Below, piece after piece: positions 21,525-34,427 of a stretch of DNA of 64,000 bases (position 1 is the first letter of the stretch; the number at the start of each line of letters is the position of its first letter). Below the pieces are notes generated by a model. The model did no database searches, was not told where the DNA came from, and saw only the letters and a program-made list of their open reading frames with translations. Origin of the DNA: Stachybotrys elegans. Taxonomy: Eukaryota; Ascomycota; Sordariomycetes; Hypocreales; Stachybotryaceae. The stretch spans positions 434,001-498,000 of the forward strand of contig JAGPNK010000009.1 in NCBI GenBank assembly GCA_020746835.1. The letters are read 5' to 3'. The translations under genes were made by a program, and so were the position numbers.

Positions 21525-22210
21525 CTCGAACAGCAGCGAGTGATGGTCGGACAAGGACTGTAGGTGACAAGGTCAATGGCGGCGAAGACGAGAAGAGAGT
21601 CGGAGGAGCGGCGAGAGAGGGGGCGGAATGACGGTCGTCGGCGCGAATGTGGTTGCCTTCAGAGGTATTGCCGGGAGCACCAGGTGGCTGACTTGCTTTG
21701 GACTAGTTGATAGAGTTGTTGGATTGGGTGGGTGGATGGATGGATGGATGGACGGAGGATGGGTGGATGATGAATGGGCTGAAGCGGACCGACGGTTCAG
21801 TGAGAAGGCCGGGACGTGGCGCATGCCCTGCACCGATGACGAGAGCATGCACTTTGGCACTTTAACCATGGAGGCTGCCCAGCCACACCAACATGACGGC
21901 TTGGCGGGGCATGGGTCATTCCGCTTCTGGCACATGTTTCTGTGCCTTCCAACTTCTTCTAGTGGTCCCTCGGCCGGCACAACGTTGTGCCTTGGCCGAC
22001 GACTCCCCGCCAAAAATTTCTAGACCCACAGGTGGCAGAAAAATGTCCACCGACTGAATTGAGGCCTGGATCAGCGTGGTTCGAGGCTCAATTTTGCTGC
22101 GCAGAGCAGATTGGTCTTTCTTCGCATACCTTGGTATTTTCCCCCTTCCTTTTTCTTCTTCTTCTTCTTTTTTGTTTTGTCCCCCCCTTCCAACGAATTG
22201 GTCCACAACT
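21525..22210. promoter_or_regulatory. shared Rab5/KRI1 promoter region
   Basis: This 686-bp divergent interval has a GGAT-type minisatellite at about 21727-21774 on the Rab5 side. A long pyrimidine tract (about 22139-22190) lies just before the KRI1 start, a common fungal core-promoter and leader feature. No coding sequence is recognisable. Confidence 0.45.
21727..21774 (+). repeat. GGAT/GGGT minisatellite
   Basis: Imperfect tandem copies of a four-base GGAT/TGGA unit with occasional GGGT and GGAC variants. It lies in the Rab5/KRI1 divergent promoter region, and a similar tract occurs at 34372-34427. Confidence 0.7.
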
Positions 22211-24272
22211 ATGGCTCCCAGCTCTGAAAAGCTGGCCCGGCCCTCGGAAACCAGCGTCCAACAGAAGAACAATAAGAGGAAGCTTCTGGACGACAGCGAC
22301 AGCGACTCAGACGATGGAGGGGCACCTGTGCTGGAAGGAGGCGACTTCAAGGTGAACAAGGAGTACGCAGCTCGATTCGAGTACAATAAAAAGCGACAGG
22401 AGCTTCAAAAGTGTAAGTCATGCAACGGATTGACTTGTGTCGGACCGCAACTAACGCTCGCCAGTGGAGGAAAAGTATGGCAACGACGACGAGGAATCCT
22501 CCTCTTCCTCCGATGAGACTGAGGATGAGGATGGATTTCTTGCAACCGAGGATCTCGACGTACAGATATCAGCTACACTACAGGCAATTCGAAACAAGGA
22601 CCCTCGCGTGTACGATAAGAATGTCAACTTCTTCCAACCTGGAAACGATGGTGCGGACGCCGCAGCAAAGAAGGAGAAGAAGGAAAAGCCCGTCTTCCTG
22701 CGAGATTACCAGCGAGAAAAACTTTTGCGAGGGGATACTGGTGCTTCGGACAATGAAGAGGAGGCCCCCCAGACATACGCGCAGGAGCAGGATTCTCTGA
22801 AAAGGTCTATTGTGTCCGAGATCAACGCGGCAGGGAATCCGGACTCCTCAGATGACGACGAAGACGATGACGGCTTCATGAAGCGCAAGACAAAGGAGAA
22901 GCCCGACGCCAATGGCGTCCACCCCGCGAGATCGGCTGCTCTCAAGATTACTGAGCTCGACGTTGCCAATGCATCCAAAAACCCCGAAAACTTCCTGTCT
23001 AACTTCATGGCCTCCAGGGCATGGTTGCCAGAAGGCGGAAGCCGGTGGGAGGCTTTCGAGTCAGATGAGGGCGAGGATGACGACAAGGCCGACGAATGGG
23101 AGCAGGCGTACAACCTGCGCTTCGAAGACCCCGAAAAGAGCAACGAGTACCTCAAGTCGTATGCTCGTGACGTCGCCGCTGCGCGATCCGTAAGGCGCGA
23201 AGACAAGACTGGCAGGAAGAAGCGTCGAGAGCAAGAGCGTGAAGAGCGTGAGGCAAAGAAGAAGGAGAAGCACGAGGAGAAGGCCCGACTCCGAAAGCTC
23301 AGACTCGAGGAGGCCGAGAAGAAGCTGCAAAAGATAAAGAAGACGGCGGGTGCTACGGGCGTGAAGCTCACCGACGAGGACTGGATCAAGTTCCTTGATG
23401 AGGCCTGGGAGGACGACAAATGGGAGGAGGAGATGCAGCGACGATTCGGCGATGAATACTACGCCGTTGACGAAGCCGCCGCCGGCTCCGAGGGTGAGGA
23501 GGGCGACTCTACGTCTGCCAAGAAGAAGAAGAAGATAAAGAAGCCTAAGTGGGATGATGATATCGACATCAAGGACATCGTCCCCGACTTTGTCGACGAC
23601 GAAGCCGCACCAGCCATTACCCTCAGCGACACGGAAGCCCAAGACGCTGGTGAGGGTGAGGAGGAGGAGGATGAGGACGAAGACGAGGACGAAGACGACG
23701 GCCAGCCGGCGACCAAGAAGCGCAAGACAGCCGATCACAAGCGCGCGCAAAAGGAAGCCCAGAGGAAGGCCCGCCAGGAGCGCAGCAAGCTCGAGGCCCT
23801 CGTAGACGCCAAGCTCGAGCTCACCGACCACGAGCTCCTCCGCCGCAACGCCAGCACGCCCGGCCACGCCCCCTTCCGCTACCGCGAGACCTCGCCCCAG
23901 TCCTTCGGCATGACGGCGCGCGACATCCTGCTCGCCCCCTCGGACAAGGTCCTCAACGACTTCGCCGGCCTCAAGAAGTTTGCCCACCACCGCGCCCCGG
24001 AGAAGAAGGCCCGCGACAGGAAGAGGCTCGGCAAGAAGGCTCGCCTCCGCCAGTGGCGCCGCGAGGTCTTTGGCAGGGAGTTTGAGCACAGCGGCCCCAC
24101 CTACGGCTTCGAGCGCGTCATTGACGAGGATGTCGACATGGACGCTCCTCCTGCCAAGATCATTGCCCCCGATGCTGGCGAGGGCGGCAACGTCGTGGGT
24201 GATGTCGGCGGCAGGAAGAAGAAGAAGCGATCAAAGGGAAAGAAGAAGGCCGCTGCAGCAGAGGATTCATAG
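22211..24272 (+). CDS. KRI1: Kri1-like ribosome biogenesis protein
   Basis: This 669-residue nucleolar protein is needed for 40S subunit/18S rRNA maturation in yeast, where it binds Krr1. Exons are 22211-22412 and 22465-24272. The 52-nt intron has donor GTAAGT, a CTAAC branch and acceptor CCAG. The N-terminus has LLDDSDSDSDD and a KEYAARFEYNKKRQELQK helix spanning the junction. Then come KPVFLRDYQREKLL, long acidic and lysine-rich coiled-coil regions, and a conserved C-terminal Kri1 block (FRYRETSPQSFGMTARDIL, KKFAHHRAPEKK). A basic KKKKRSKGKKK tail ends the protein. Codon use shifts inside the gene: from about 23750 to 24110 third positions are mostly C or G, unlike the 5' half, and this creates a long empty antisense frame. 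Confidence 0.95.
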
Positions 24273-24770
24273 CATATGTATAGACACAACTTGTTAACCG
24301 TATACCACTTCTCTTATTACACTCCCACATCACATCTGGATAGAAATCAGGAAAAAAGACGCGCGCACTTTGGATTATCTTGTTCTTATCAATTGCCGCC
24401 GGGTATGTCCAGCTTTGTATTAAATACAAGTAAGAAAAAGGTAGCAAGCCGAAACGGCTGCTCTTGGTATCTGGTATCTAGAACATGCCCAAGATCAAAC
24501 CCTATCCGTAGTCGCCGATATTCTGACAAAAACGGCCATCCTTGCTCCAAGGAAATGGTGCTCGCAATGAACTGTAGTAAAGAAAGATTGCCTCCAAGCC
24601 TTGATACTCCTTCCCGGGACCTTATTGTCCCCCATGCCCCCATAAACATGTCCCAAAGAGAAAACGCCCATGTACCCAACACAACAGTCGGTATAACCCA
24701 TAATATGCACACTGCGCCAGCTGCGCACTTCTTTTCGGAGCCCTGATTTCGTCCAGGCGCCCTACTCTGC
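24273..24770. other. convergent 3' flanks of KRI1 and Zn2Cys6 gene
   Basis: These 498 bp separate convergent stop codons and presumably hold both 3' UTRs. The composition is AT-richer than the exons. I see no gene or clear repeat. Confidence 0.4.
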
Positions 24771-27700
24771 TCATAGGCCGTGTTGAAGGCCATTCAGTGG
24801 GTTTGGTGTTGTCATGCCGCTGCCGCCACCCATGAGACCAAACATGTCACCCATACCCACACCCAATCCCATATCATGATTCATCTCAGATGGGTCAAGC
24901 TGAAACTGGACCATCCATTCGGGGTGGCTGTCGTCCATCGTGTGACCAGTCATGTTGGCGTGGTCTTGCATGTGCTGACCAGTCATAGGCCCCTTCATGT
25001 TTCGCCGACCATACGCTCGGTGGGCATCCGCCGTCATTCCGTTCCAGTCACTCATGCCATCCATGAAGCCCTGGGCACCTGGCATGGCACTCGCATCTGC
25101 TGGGAATCCAAAAGAGTGGTGACGCTCGATAGGTTGAACCATGCCGTTGGCAGCAGGCGGAAGGCTCATCGAAAGCATGTTCTGCGGGTAGAAAGCCTGT
25201 TGAGGGTGCCCCTGGCCGGAAAACTGAGTGACCACGGGGCTGACAGGAGACAAGGCGTGAAACGAGTTGTTCTGGGCATGCTGCGCAATCGCGGGGTGGT
25301 ATGCTGCAGGGCCACTGGTCTGGACAACAATGTTCCCAGAAGGCCTGCGCACTTGCTGCTGCAATCTGCCACCCATCTGATCTGGCATAGAGCTGGCAAG
25401 ATCCGTCATCAATGGCTCCAAGCGGGGCGCACCGGTCCTCGCGCCGACATTCTTCGATACCATCGCCCTCTTCATCGCAGATCCTCTGGTTCCATCCCTG
25501 CTCCCAGTGCTTTGAGGCGGTGATAGTGACTCCATGTACTCTTCGACGGACTGCAGCTCAGGCTTCTGTTCCAGCACGCCGTCTGCCCCACGTTCCTTCT
25601 TCTTATACAAGGCAGGATCCATGAAATCCGCGTCCGAGATTCCGTGAGGGTACTTGTCGAACCAGTCTCCGTAATGAAGCACAGGCATGGCTACAGCCAA
25701 CGTGTTGGCAGGAGTTCCGGCTCGGCAGGCGTCGAGAGCTTTGCGGTACTGCGTTCTGATATTTTCAACCATCCAATGGAACATGCCCCAATGTTTCATC
25801 ATCTTGCGAAGGTATCGGACGTTGATGCCAGAGTGTGATTCGGCGAGGGCTTTGATAGCTGGGACCGACGAGGAGATACCACCAACGTGAACCATGGCAG
25901 AGGAGTAGGCACAGTAGCCGGCAAATGGAGCCGAAACGCAGCACTGCCCACGCTCTGAGTCTCTGAGAATCTCCGATATCCGGTTAGCAGCAGTGATAGC
26001 CTTGGAAGTGGCGTCGGGTACGAATGTCTCGGGGATAGGTTCCTGTATATGCATCGACGACAAAGAGGCCGCAGCTTCCTTGTTGAGATACAGAATGTTC
26101 TGCTGGATTGTCATGTGGAGCAGCAGGTATTGATTACCGGTCTTAGCGGTTTTGTGCACCTCAAAGTTGTCCGCCGAGTAGGTGAGTGACTCTGGAAGGG
26201 TGGCCAGGAGGTCTTCAGCAGCCTTTGAGAGTTTCCAAAACTCGGATCCTTGGCGCCACATGGGTTGGTCCCCCTGCGTCTTACCAGGCACCTCGACGAA
26301 GTAATTGATGATTTTACCCCAGACAGCGACGGCTCGGATGATGTAGGCAGCGACGCCCATGTTCTCGCGGACATTGATAGCGTGCCCATCTTTGGGAGAG
26401 CCGACATTACACACCCTCCCACTCAGCGTTTCGGTTCCAACAGGCATATCCAACTGGAAATATCTCTCCTTCACAGGTAGCGGAATGTCGATCGTCTCCT
26501 CCTTAACAAACATGGGACGGTCAAGACCAGACGAGTTGAAGCGATCCATGAGGAAGGCAGACCACATGATTCGACGGCGGATCTCGCGATCGATAAAGCT
26601 GAGCTTCGTCTTGTTGCGGCAGTTGGGATCGTACTCCAGGTCCTTGTGAAGCTGGAGAGCAAAGGCCATTCGAATCGCCTGTCCACCGAGTGCCCAGCTA
26701 CGGCCACCCTGGCAAGTACCGAATTCGTGCAGGCCCAAAATGAGGAGGCATGTCAAGATCGTAATGTTGGGCCACTCATATCGCTTTGTGCAAATGTCGC
26801 GTGCTACTGAGGCCCATTCTTCTCCACGCTGAAAGTGACGGACTGCAGAGTTTAGTTTAGGTGTTCCCGTGAAGCGGGCTGAGACAGCGCAGACGGACAG
26901 GACCAGGACTGGCGGCAGGGTATTGTTCCTAGGGGTGGGTCAGTCTTGAGCAGCACAGGTGAGGTTAACAGTCAAAAACGTACTTGAGCTTGCGCATGTA
27001 GCTCGGTTTGTGCAGAAGATGGTACGACTGGCCATAGACGAAGTCGAAATAGACCTCTGCAAGGTGTTCCTGAATCTCCTTGGGTGGCAAGGCATCGATG
27101 CCTTCGCGAAATAGAGCGTCCTCCTCGGCCTCCTGGATCTGAAGGGAGGCTCGTCGCTGTTCCTCGGCGGGGTTGGGTCTAGCAGAGGCGTTGGCCCAGG
27201 CCTCAAGATCAGGGCCAAAAGCCTCCTCAGCTCTGCGCTTCTTGGTTGCCGCGGCTGCTGCGCCCTTGTTCGCGGACAGGCTACCGGGCATGGCGGGCTT
27301 TACGACAGCTCGGGTGATGGACGACGTCGTATCCTGCTCGGCCTTGGGGATAACCTTGATGATACGCTCCTCCATGCGCTTCAGTCGCTTGTCAAGCATG
27401 GACATGTAGTCAGTGCGGGGGGCAGCCTTGCGGGTGGTAACCTTGTAGACACAGGGGATGCGAGAGCGCAAGCAGTGTTTGCAAGCAGGCTTCTCGCCAG
27501 AGCAACGGATCTTCTTTCGGCGGCAAGCAATACAAGCGAGGGGCAGACGCTTGCGTTCTTTGCCAGCCTTGGTCTTGAGCTCGCTCCAGGCAGGGGCAGC
27601 CTCTGCCTTGTCTTCCTTTACCTTGGCACCGAGGTCGGACCCTTCGCCGCGACGTTGGCTGGCGAGGCCGAACTCATCGTCGAGGGGTTCCTCGAGGGAG

Positions 27701-28083
27701 TTGCCGACGGGTGAGCTCTTGTCCTTGGCGCCGTCGTCTGATCCGTCCACGCTCTGGGGGCGATAGTCATGTTCTGACGTGAAGGCGGTGGGGGCTGATA
27801 TGGCCATAGACTGAGACGTGCCGGGAGTTGATGTCATGGGAAGCTGTGAGACAAAGTGGTCGGCAGCTACATTGTCGAAGCGGTCGGGCATGGAGCCCAT
27901 GGTGTTCTGAGCCGGTACGCCATGGTAGGAGAAGGAGAAGTCGTTGAAGTGGGAGGCGTCCATGAGGCTTTCCGGAGGTGTTGCCGAGTGCAAGCTGTGG
28001 TGAGCGGCACCTGGGTTGGCGTAGAAGGATGAGAGGTGGTTATGGAACTGTTCGGGCCCTAGGACCACTTCGCTGCTCGACAT
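24771..28083 (-). CDS. Zn2Cys6 fungal-specific transcription factor
   Basis: This 1085-residue regulator has two exons, 26984-28083 and 24771-26928. The intron at 26929-26983 (55 nt) has donor GTACGT and acceptor CCTAG; the split codon gives RKLKNNTLPP. The binuclear zinc cluster, at about residues 195-221, is CIACRRKKIRCSG...ACKHC...C, with spacing C-x2-C-x6-C-x6-C-x2-C-x6-C. It is followed by a basic linker and a short coiled coil (DKRLKRMEERIIKVIPK). The fungal transcription-factor homology region starts at QSYHLLHKPSYMRKLK and continues through GGRSWALGGQAIRMAFALQL and REIRRRIMWSAFLMDR. The C-terminus is Gln/Met/Gly-rich and may activate. The start at 28083 (MSSSEVVLGPEQFHNHL) is chosen; an in-frame Met at 28269 would add 62 Ser/Arg/Pro-rich residues. 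I cannot name the ortholog or target genes. About 11.3 kb of non-coding DNA lies upstream, suggesting complex regulation. Confidence 0.86.
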
Positions 28084-29671
28084 GGCTCGCGGCACGGACA
28101 GCAAATGGGAATCCCCGGAATGTGCAAAGGGCGCTGAACGACGGCGATGTGGCGAGGGGGGGTTGGGTCTCATACGGAAACGAGGGGAGGAGGATGAGCT
28201 CCCCGCGAAACCAGAACCTCTGAACCGAGCGCCAGGACTACACTCAGATGTTGGCGGCGATGCGGACAAACATAGTACTATGCCAGGTCAAATCAAGGTT
28301 GCTCGACAGAACGGTGCCGCGCTGCTGGTGAAGAGAAGCACGAAGTGGGATCCGAGAGAGAGAGCGTCCGGCTATTATGTATGGAGGGGGAAGATGAGAA
28401 AGGAGCGGGTTTGGCGAGATGGAGGATGTTTGGCGATGCTGTCAGGCAAGGGAGAAGGACAAGAAACGGCGCAAAGGACCAAGGCGACAGATGGATATTA
28501 CGGCAATGTGACAGCAGCGCCGGTGACGGTAGAGGGTTGATGTTTTGAAATAGTGGAAGGAGGAGAAGTAGAGAGTGTGAAGGGTGAATGGTGGTGTTAT
28601 GGATGGACGATCGAGGACATAAAGATGCATGGAAGCAATAGCAGGAGTGTGGTATAAGGCCCAAGTAAAAGAGACCAGACCATGCATGCTAGTACCCAGT
28701 TGGAGACCCTCTAGCACATGGTGGAGGCAGGAGCAAAGAAGGTACATGTACAGGTCCAGGTACCGGTACAAGGGCAGGTACTCCATTATCCGTACCTGGG
28801 CAGCAGTAGCCTAAAAAAACCCAAGGGTCACTGAGGACTAGCGCCCTGTCCGTGCTAGTAGCGCACACCGCGTACTCCTAGACCCGGGGGTGGATACAGG
28901 TGCAAGGCTAGCAGCAGGGCTACCTCCGGAAGGTTAGGACAGGTGCCTCCATCTCCTCCAACGGGGGCCCTACATCCAGGCCTACCCTGGCCTCACTCGT
29001 CTTCCATGCAACAGCGCTGGCAGGCTTGCCAGGCTTGTGGAAGTAGCGGCAGCCACAGCGTGGACAGGTTGGAGAAGGCGCACTCGCGAGGCGGGTACGA
29101 CAAGTATCAGTACAGTTAGGCTAGCTCTGCACACGAGAACCAAGGACCAAAGACCAAGAAGACGACCAAGCGAGTGGGAGAAACAAAAAGAGGTCGAGCC
29201 GGATGGCCCAACCCTCGGCTGGAATGGGCACTTGACTCTTGTTCTGGCAGCACAGAGACATTGGTTGACAGGTAGCTCGCAGCAGGGGGGAATGAATGAA
29301 CGAATCTTCATGGGGCAAGACAGCATCCGCGGTGGCCCTGTCCTATCTGTGCTATCCTATTCTATCAAACTCTTGTCCAGGCGGGACAGCTGGACCCCCT
29401 GGGAGGAAAGGGGAGGGGTGTGCCCAAAGGCGACCTACCTATCTATGCAAGAGACCTGAGACATTCAAGCCAGAATAGTAGAGTCGACTGACAGAAAGGC
29501 AGGGCAGAGACAACGTATCATGGACCAAAACAGTCTCAGAGAAAGCAAATTCGGGAAACACGCCAACCACATGCCACTCTGTCTCTCTCTTTCCTGTCCC
29601 TCTCCACACAGTTGCCAGACTGCAGTTACCATGCAAGGGCCTACGAGAGGCTGGAGGTTTCCTGCCAACCC

Positions 29672-29729
29672 TATTTTATTGTATTTTATTTTTATTTTTA
29701 TTTTTATTTTTATTTTTATTTTTATTTAT
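29672..29729 (+). repeat. TTTTTA tandem A/T tract
   Basis: A 58-bp tract made almost only of T and A (one G at 29681), with about six copies of a TTTTTA unit. It is a probable nucleosome-excluding or slippage-prone sequence within the gene-poor region. Confidence 0.85.
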
Positions 29730-30532
29730 CTTTTTCGTCGACATTGTCAAAACTCCCATATCTGGTCTTTTTCTCATTTGAGCCATGTGCCAAGAGAGGC
29801 CGGTGCACATGGGGCCAATCAGCAGAAACAAAGGCGGGGGGCCGCTTTCTGATGCCAGTCCCCGGGCTAATAAGGCATGGCAAAGCCAGCGGTACTTCCG
29901 GCATTGCACGTCCACCGTGCACTGCGCAGGTACCTGCTCTCGTTCCCAATCCCGAGGTATCTAGGTTTTAGTGGGGAGGCCACTACCCTCCCCTCCCCTC
30001 CTCTGTTCTACGGCCCTTACTTTAGGTAATCTGCTGGCCGTCCCCATTGGTGAAGCTAGGTTCCCAGGCTGTCAGCAAACTGGGGCAGCCAATCCTTCAG
30101 ATTCATTCCCCTTTTGCTTAGAACCCCGATTGTCCTGGCCAGCCATTCCTTTGGCCGCAGCCATCGCAGCGTGCCAATACCTCGGTGACATACATTACAT
30201 ACACCAACTAGGCTTACACGGCATAGGGCTGCCATGTAGCTCGACTCGACGTGTGTGTTCCCCCCGTGGCTCAGATGCAACGTCACCATCCAGGAGCCCG
30301 ACCGAGCATTGCGCGCGCGCCCAGACCAGCCCTCAGGGAAAGGGAAAGAGGAAACATGGAAAGAGGTCCGTGCCAGTGGCTTGTACAGGCATGGTTGCGC
30401 CAAAGTGACTGCTCACAACCAAAGAAAGCCAAAAGGAAAAGAAAAAATTCCCAATGTGGTGTATATGCATGCAAGCACAGACACCCACGCTCGCATCTAT
30501 CTCCCTCAGTCAACCTCTCGAGGCAGTACGTA

Positions 30533-30541
30533 CCTTAGTAC
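30533..30541 (+). repeat. CCTTAGTAC element, single copy
   Basis: CCTTAGTAC preceded by GTA. The same 9-mer forms both arms of the inverted repeat at 57443-57465, suggesting a dispersed intergenic element. Confidence 0.35.
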
Positions 30542-31570
30542 TACCCAGGTAGGCTGTCACGCCCCTCCACCAACTTTTAGTCCAAGGGAACCAACTAATT
30601 TCATTGGTGCTACCACAGAATCTCTAGCATCAAATCGCCTAACGGCCGCCGCCCCCGTCACTCGGGAAAAAAGGAAACAAAGGAGGGGGTAGGAGCACAT
30701 CCTAGGGTCTCCCCCTCTCCTTCTACTGGTTGCTGTCCATGGGACGAGGTCCAGGCACAAGCAACCAAGTCATACATGGCTTGTGCTCTTCCTCCAACGC
30801 GGTTGTACAAACAAGAACCAAGCTCCTGCAAAAGGACATCATCTGTCGCTGACTGGGGTTGCGACCAATTGCACAGCGAACGAATGACTGATTGGAACAA
30901 GACACCCAACGCCCCCCCCCTTGTTGGTGATCAAGCAGATGCCCCTTGCCAGCAATCCGGCACCGGCATCAGCTCAACGCAACGCAGCGCAGCGTGACGC
31001 ATAGTCCCATCGCAGCCACGCATCGAGTGAACGGCGATAATCTAAAGAAGCGTGCCAAGCTGTGGATCTCCGCGCATCGACGTCGCTGTCAGCCTCTGGG
31101 CAGGAAATACGAGATCGCCGGTAGAAATGGATTTTGGCAGCTGGTGTGGATGTGAGGCAGGGAAAGCAAACATGAACCCCCGTGGGCAAAACGCACCAAG
31201 GAGGGGCGCTGTGATGAATCTCCAAGCAAAAGAACCACCTTGGGAGCAGAAACGTACACGCTACGTAGTGGTCCCATGGCAGGACCCTCAGTCGCTCACT
31301 CATGATCCTGGGGCTTCAGGAGCTTGGCTCTTCTCATTGACCTGAGGCTGTCCTGACGACGACGACGCCAGCCACCGGCACTCATATGAAATGGAGCCCG
31401 GCTCTTGGTCATATAGTGCTCGCCAAGGCCTGTTGGGGGAGGTGATCTGCGTCCCTCACGCCGTCGCCCACCTCTGCGATGGAGTAGGCCTAATCACAGC
31501 CTTGGGCCTGAAACTTATCTCGCCGCCAATATACCGTCCCTTCTCATCTTGCGTGCTCCATACACACAGC

Positions 31571-31590
31571 ACGCACGCACGCACGCACGC
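31571..31590 (+). repeat. ACGC microsatellite (5 units)
   Basis: Five perfect ACGC units within the gene-poor region. Confidence 0.9.
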
Positions 31591-33865
31591 AAGCCGGATC
31601 TCTTAGCGTGCCTTGTGCTTAACTAGATCTGTTCCAATGAGGTAACGCATGGGGTCCGCTGTGGCTGCAGCTTTGATATTCCTACCACGGTTTGGGGGCC
31701 ATCTTGCTTGAAGTGTGTGCTACCCAGCCGCAAACACACATGAAACCCAGTAAAAAGGAACTGCAGCCCTGAAAGCTTCACGGCCATCAATCTTATGTCA
31801 CCCCATACTATGTAGAAAGGGGAAGGGAGGCGGGCCGGTCTCGGCACACGGGAGGAGCCATGCTGTGCCGCGCCAGCTCAGACCAACCAACAACTGCAAA
31901 GACAAAATGCTGTCACCAACAGAGTATGTCACGCACGCATCGTCATCAACTGTGCCTCGGTCACTCTTCTTCTTCACTGCCTCGGGGTCTCTTGGCTTTT
32001 CCTTGGCTCCCAGCATATGTCCGCCACTCGGGGCCGCTGGAGACGACTGACGAGGCCGGTCTGTCTGCTTAGTGCCACGGGACGCGTCATGACAGGTCAC
32101 AGCCGTTGCGGCCGGAGGGTTTTTTTGTTCTTTTGCTTCTTCTTTGGGGCTTGCTGCTCACCGTCCATCTGTCGTCGCCAACTCCCTTTCCCGTTAGCCT
32201 CCCGCTGGCAAGAGCACTGAGACAAGGGGGGGGGAGGAGACAAAGACCGGTACACCGTGGGGTGCCGTTGGCGTAAGGAATGGGCGGCTGGTATCATGTC
32301 AAGGGCGGAAACGCGGAAACCACCCCATCCAAGAGTGATCATCGTCGCCGTCCGGCACTTTTGCTCATGTGCCGGCGCTATTGTACCTGTTAGCCTGGCC
32401 ACCCAAGCTGGTTGGGGCGAGATGAAGCTCGCTCGTTTCTTTGACCAGAAACTGCGCTACACCGTTCGATGGCTTGGCCTAAGCCAAGTATTTGATATTA
32501 GACCCCGAGGGGGCAGACGAAAACTATCCATCCATCATATCTGACCTGAAAAATGGCAACTGGGAAATAGAAACTCCACCCACCTAGCGTCAGCGTGACC
32601 GCCATGCTCCTCTTTGGTGCTCCCCATCCTCCGCCCTACAACGCGCCGGGGGTGGAGTGATCCAGATGTGTACGTACAGCACGGTACATGTGTACAGTAA
32701 GTAGGTAGTGTGTATGAGGTAAGATATATGGAGTTTATGGGAACATGGCGAAGGAGTTAGTGGGCAAACAACTGACGGCGCAGGGTATCATTGAGCAAGC
32801 CCTGTCCCCGTTCCAAGCATCAGAGATGCGGTCGAGGTGATCCGGCGCATCCTAGATTCGAGTGATGTGACGGGATCCTTTTCTTCACAGCGTTGGGACA
32901 GTCGAGATTGGCGCTCCCGAAACCCCTGCTCGGCTTTTGTCCCCCTGCGCTCCCACGGTTGAAGGCCGAGCTTCTCACTTGGCCCCTGGTGCGATGCTGC
33001 TCTAATTGGGTGAACTGGGGCAGGATGAGGGGGAAGGGAGGGGGCAACTCGAGTCGTGCGCCTGAGCAGAGGGAGAAGATATGATGTACGAGAGCCGCTA
33101 CCCTTGTCTAGTGTCAAGCTCTCAATGTAACCATGGCTTACGCCCCTAGTCGACGGAATTCCGGACCAGGCATCGTGCACCTCTTGGGAACCATTTGTTA
33201 GCTGGGTTTTTCTGACTGAGATGTCGTGGTCGGGCTTGGCGTTCATTCGCCCATATTACTTCAGCAGGTCTTGGATGAGAGCTGATGAGGATGGGGGCCA
33301 AGACAGGGCATGAGGGCCTGGATCTGAAGATCTGCAATGTTGGGGTCATTATTCGTTACCCTCATCTTGTCCTTCCACCGTAGCTGAGCTCATTTTCAGG
33401 CTACCGAGTGGACAAGGCGAGCGAGGTGCTGAAAACCCCATGTCCAAGTATCGGTACCTCTCAGGTGTTGGACGAGGGAGAGAGGAGGCGTGTGTAAGAA
33501 GTAAAGAGGAAGAGAGACACGCACACACAGAGAGCCAAGATTAGGCGGTGGAGTTCTGGATTCAGTGGCAGATCTCCCAGACTCCGTTGGATGACGCGAG
33601 GATCCTGTCCCGCAGAGCGTGCAGACTGCAAGAAGAGAGAGGCTCAGCCAGCGTCGTCGCCCGTGGATAAGCTACACAACCTTGTCCGGCAGCCGATAGG
33701 GACCTTGCAAACGATGCGCAGTATGCGCGGCAAGCACTGCCTTACGGTGCATTTTTTCCCTGCCCGCCTCACAGCATTACGTACTGCAGATGCAGATCGA
33801 TGAGGATCGCAGCCCGGGTTCGGAGGTATGTACCAGTCAGTGGGTTTTGCTGCTTTTTTTCCCCT

Positions 33866-33913
33866 TTGTATGTATATGTTCTTGTATGCATATGTCTTTG
33901 TATGTATATGTCT
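33866..33913 (+). repeat. three tandem 16-bp units
   Basis: Three adjacent 16-nt copies with consensus TTGTATGTATATGTCT. Copy 1 (33866-33881) ends in TTC, copy 2 (33882-33897) has a C for T inside, and copy 3 (33898-33913) matches the consensus. It lies in the gene-poor region, flanked by T/C-rich sequence. Confidence 0.85.
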
Positions 33914-34371
33914 TCTTCTTGCGGTTCTTCTTGTTGACTCGGGCCTAGTGGCTGCCCCGGCCTCCGCGACTCATGACAGAGAGGCAGCCCATGTCTAAGT
34001 TTCGAGACAGAACGCATGGCAGCGCCTACTGCTTGCTCACTTGACTCGACAACGAGAGGTGGACACCCATACAAATCCATGGGCTGCGCAGGGCTGGATA
34101 GTGCCAGATGTGTATGCATGCTGTTGCACAAAGGCCCAAAGTGCGTGCACTATGCTGACCGGACCACAGTGGCCGAACGCCATTCCGTTTCAGAGCTCAC
34201 TAGCAGGGAAAGAGGTCGATGTTTGGCAAGGTGCTAGTCGTTGTTAACAGGAAGAGCACATGGCATACCCGTGGCCCGTAATCCACAGTCCACATTCCAC
34301 AGAGCAGACAGCGTCTAGTGGTGGGAAATGGTGTAGCAAGAGAGGCGAGGCGCTCCATAACTAAGAGTATG

Positions 34372-34427
34372 ATGGATGGGTGGATAGATACCTTGATGGG
34401 TGGATGGATATGGATGGACGGATGGGA
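34372..34427 (+). repeat. GGAT/TGGA minisatellite
   Basis: Degenerate tandem GGAT units with GGGT and GATA variants, like the tract at 21727-21774. Confidence 0.7.

Noticed and set aside
23061..24089. 342-codon minus-strand frame opposite KRI1
   Set aside because: Leu/Val-rich shadow of an acidic/basic coding strand; no recognisable motifs.
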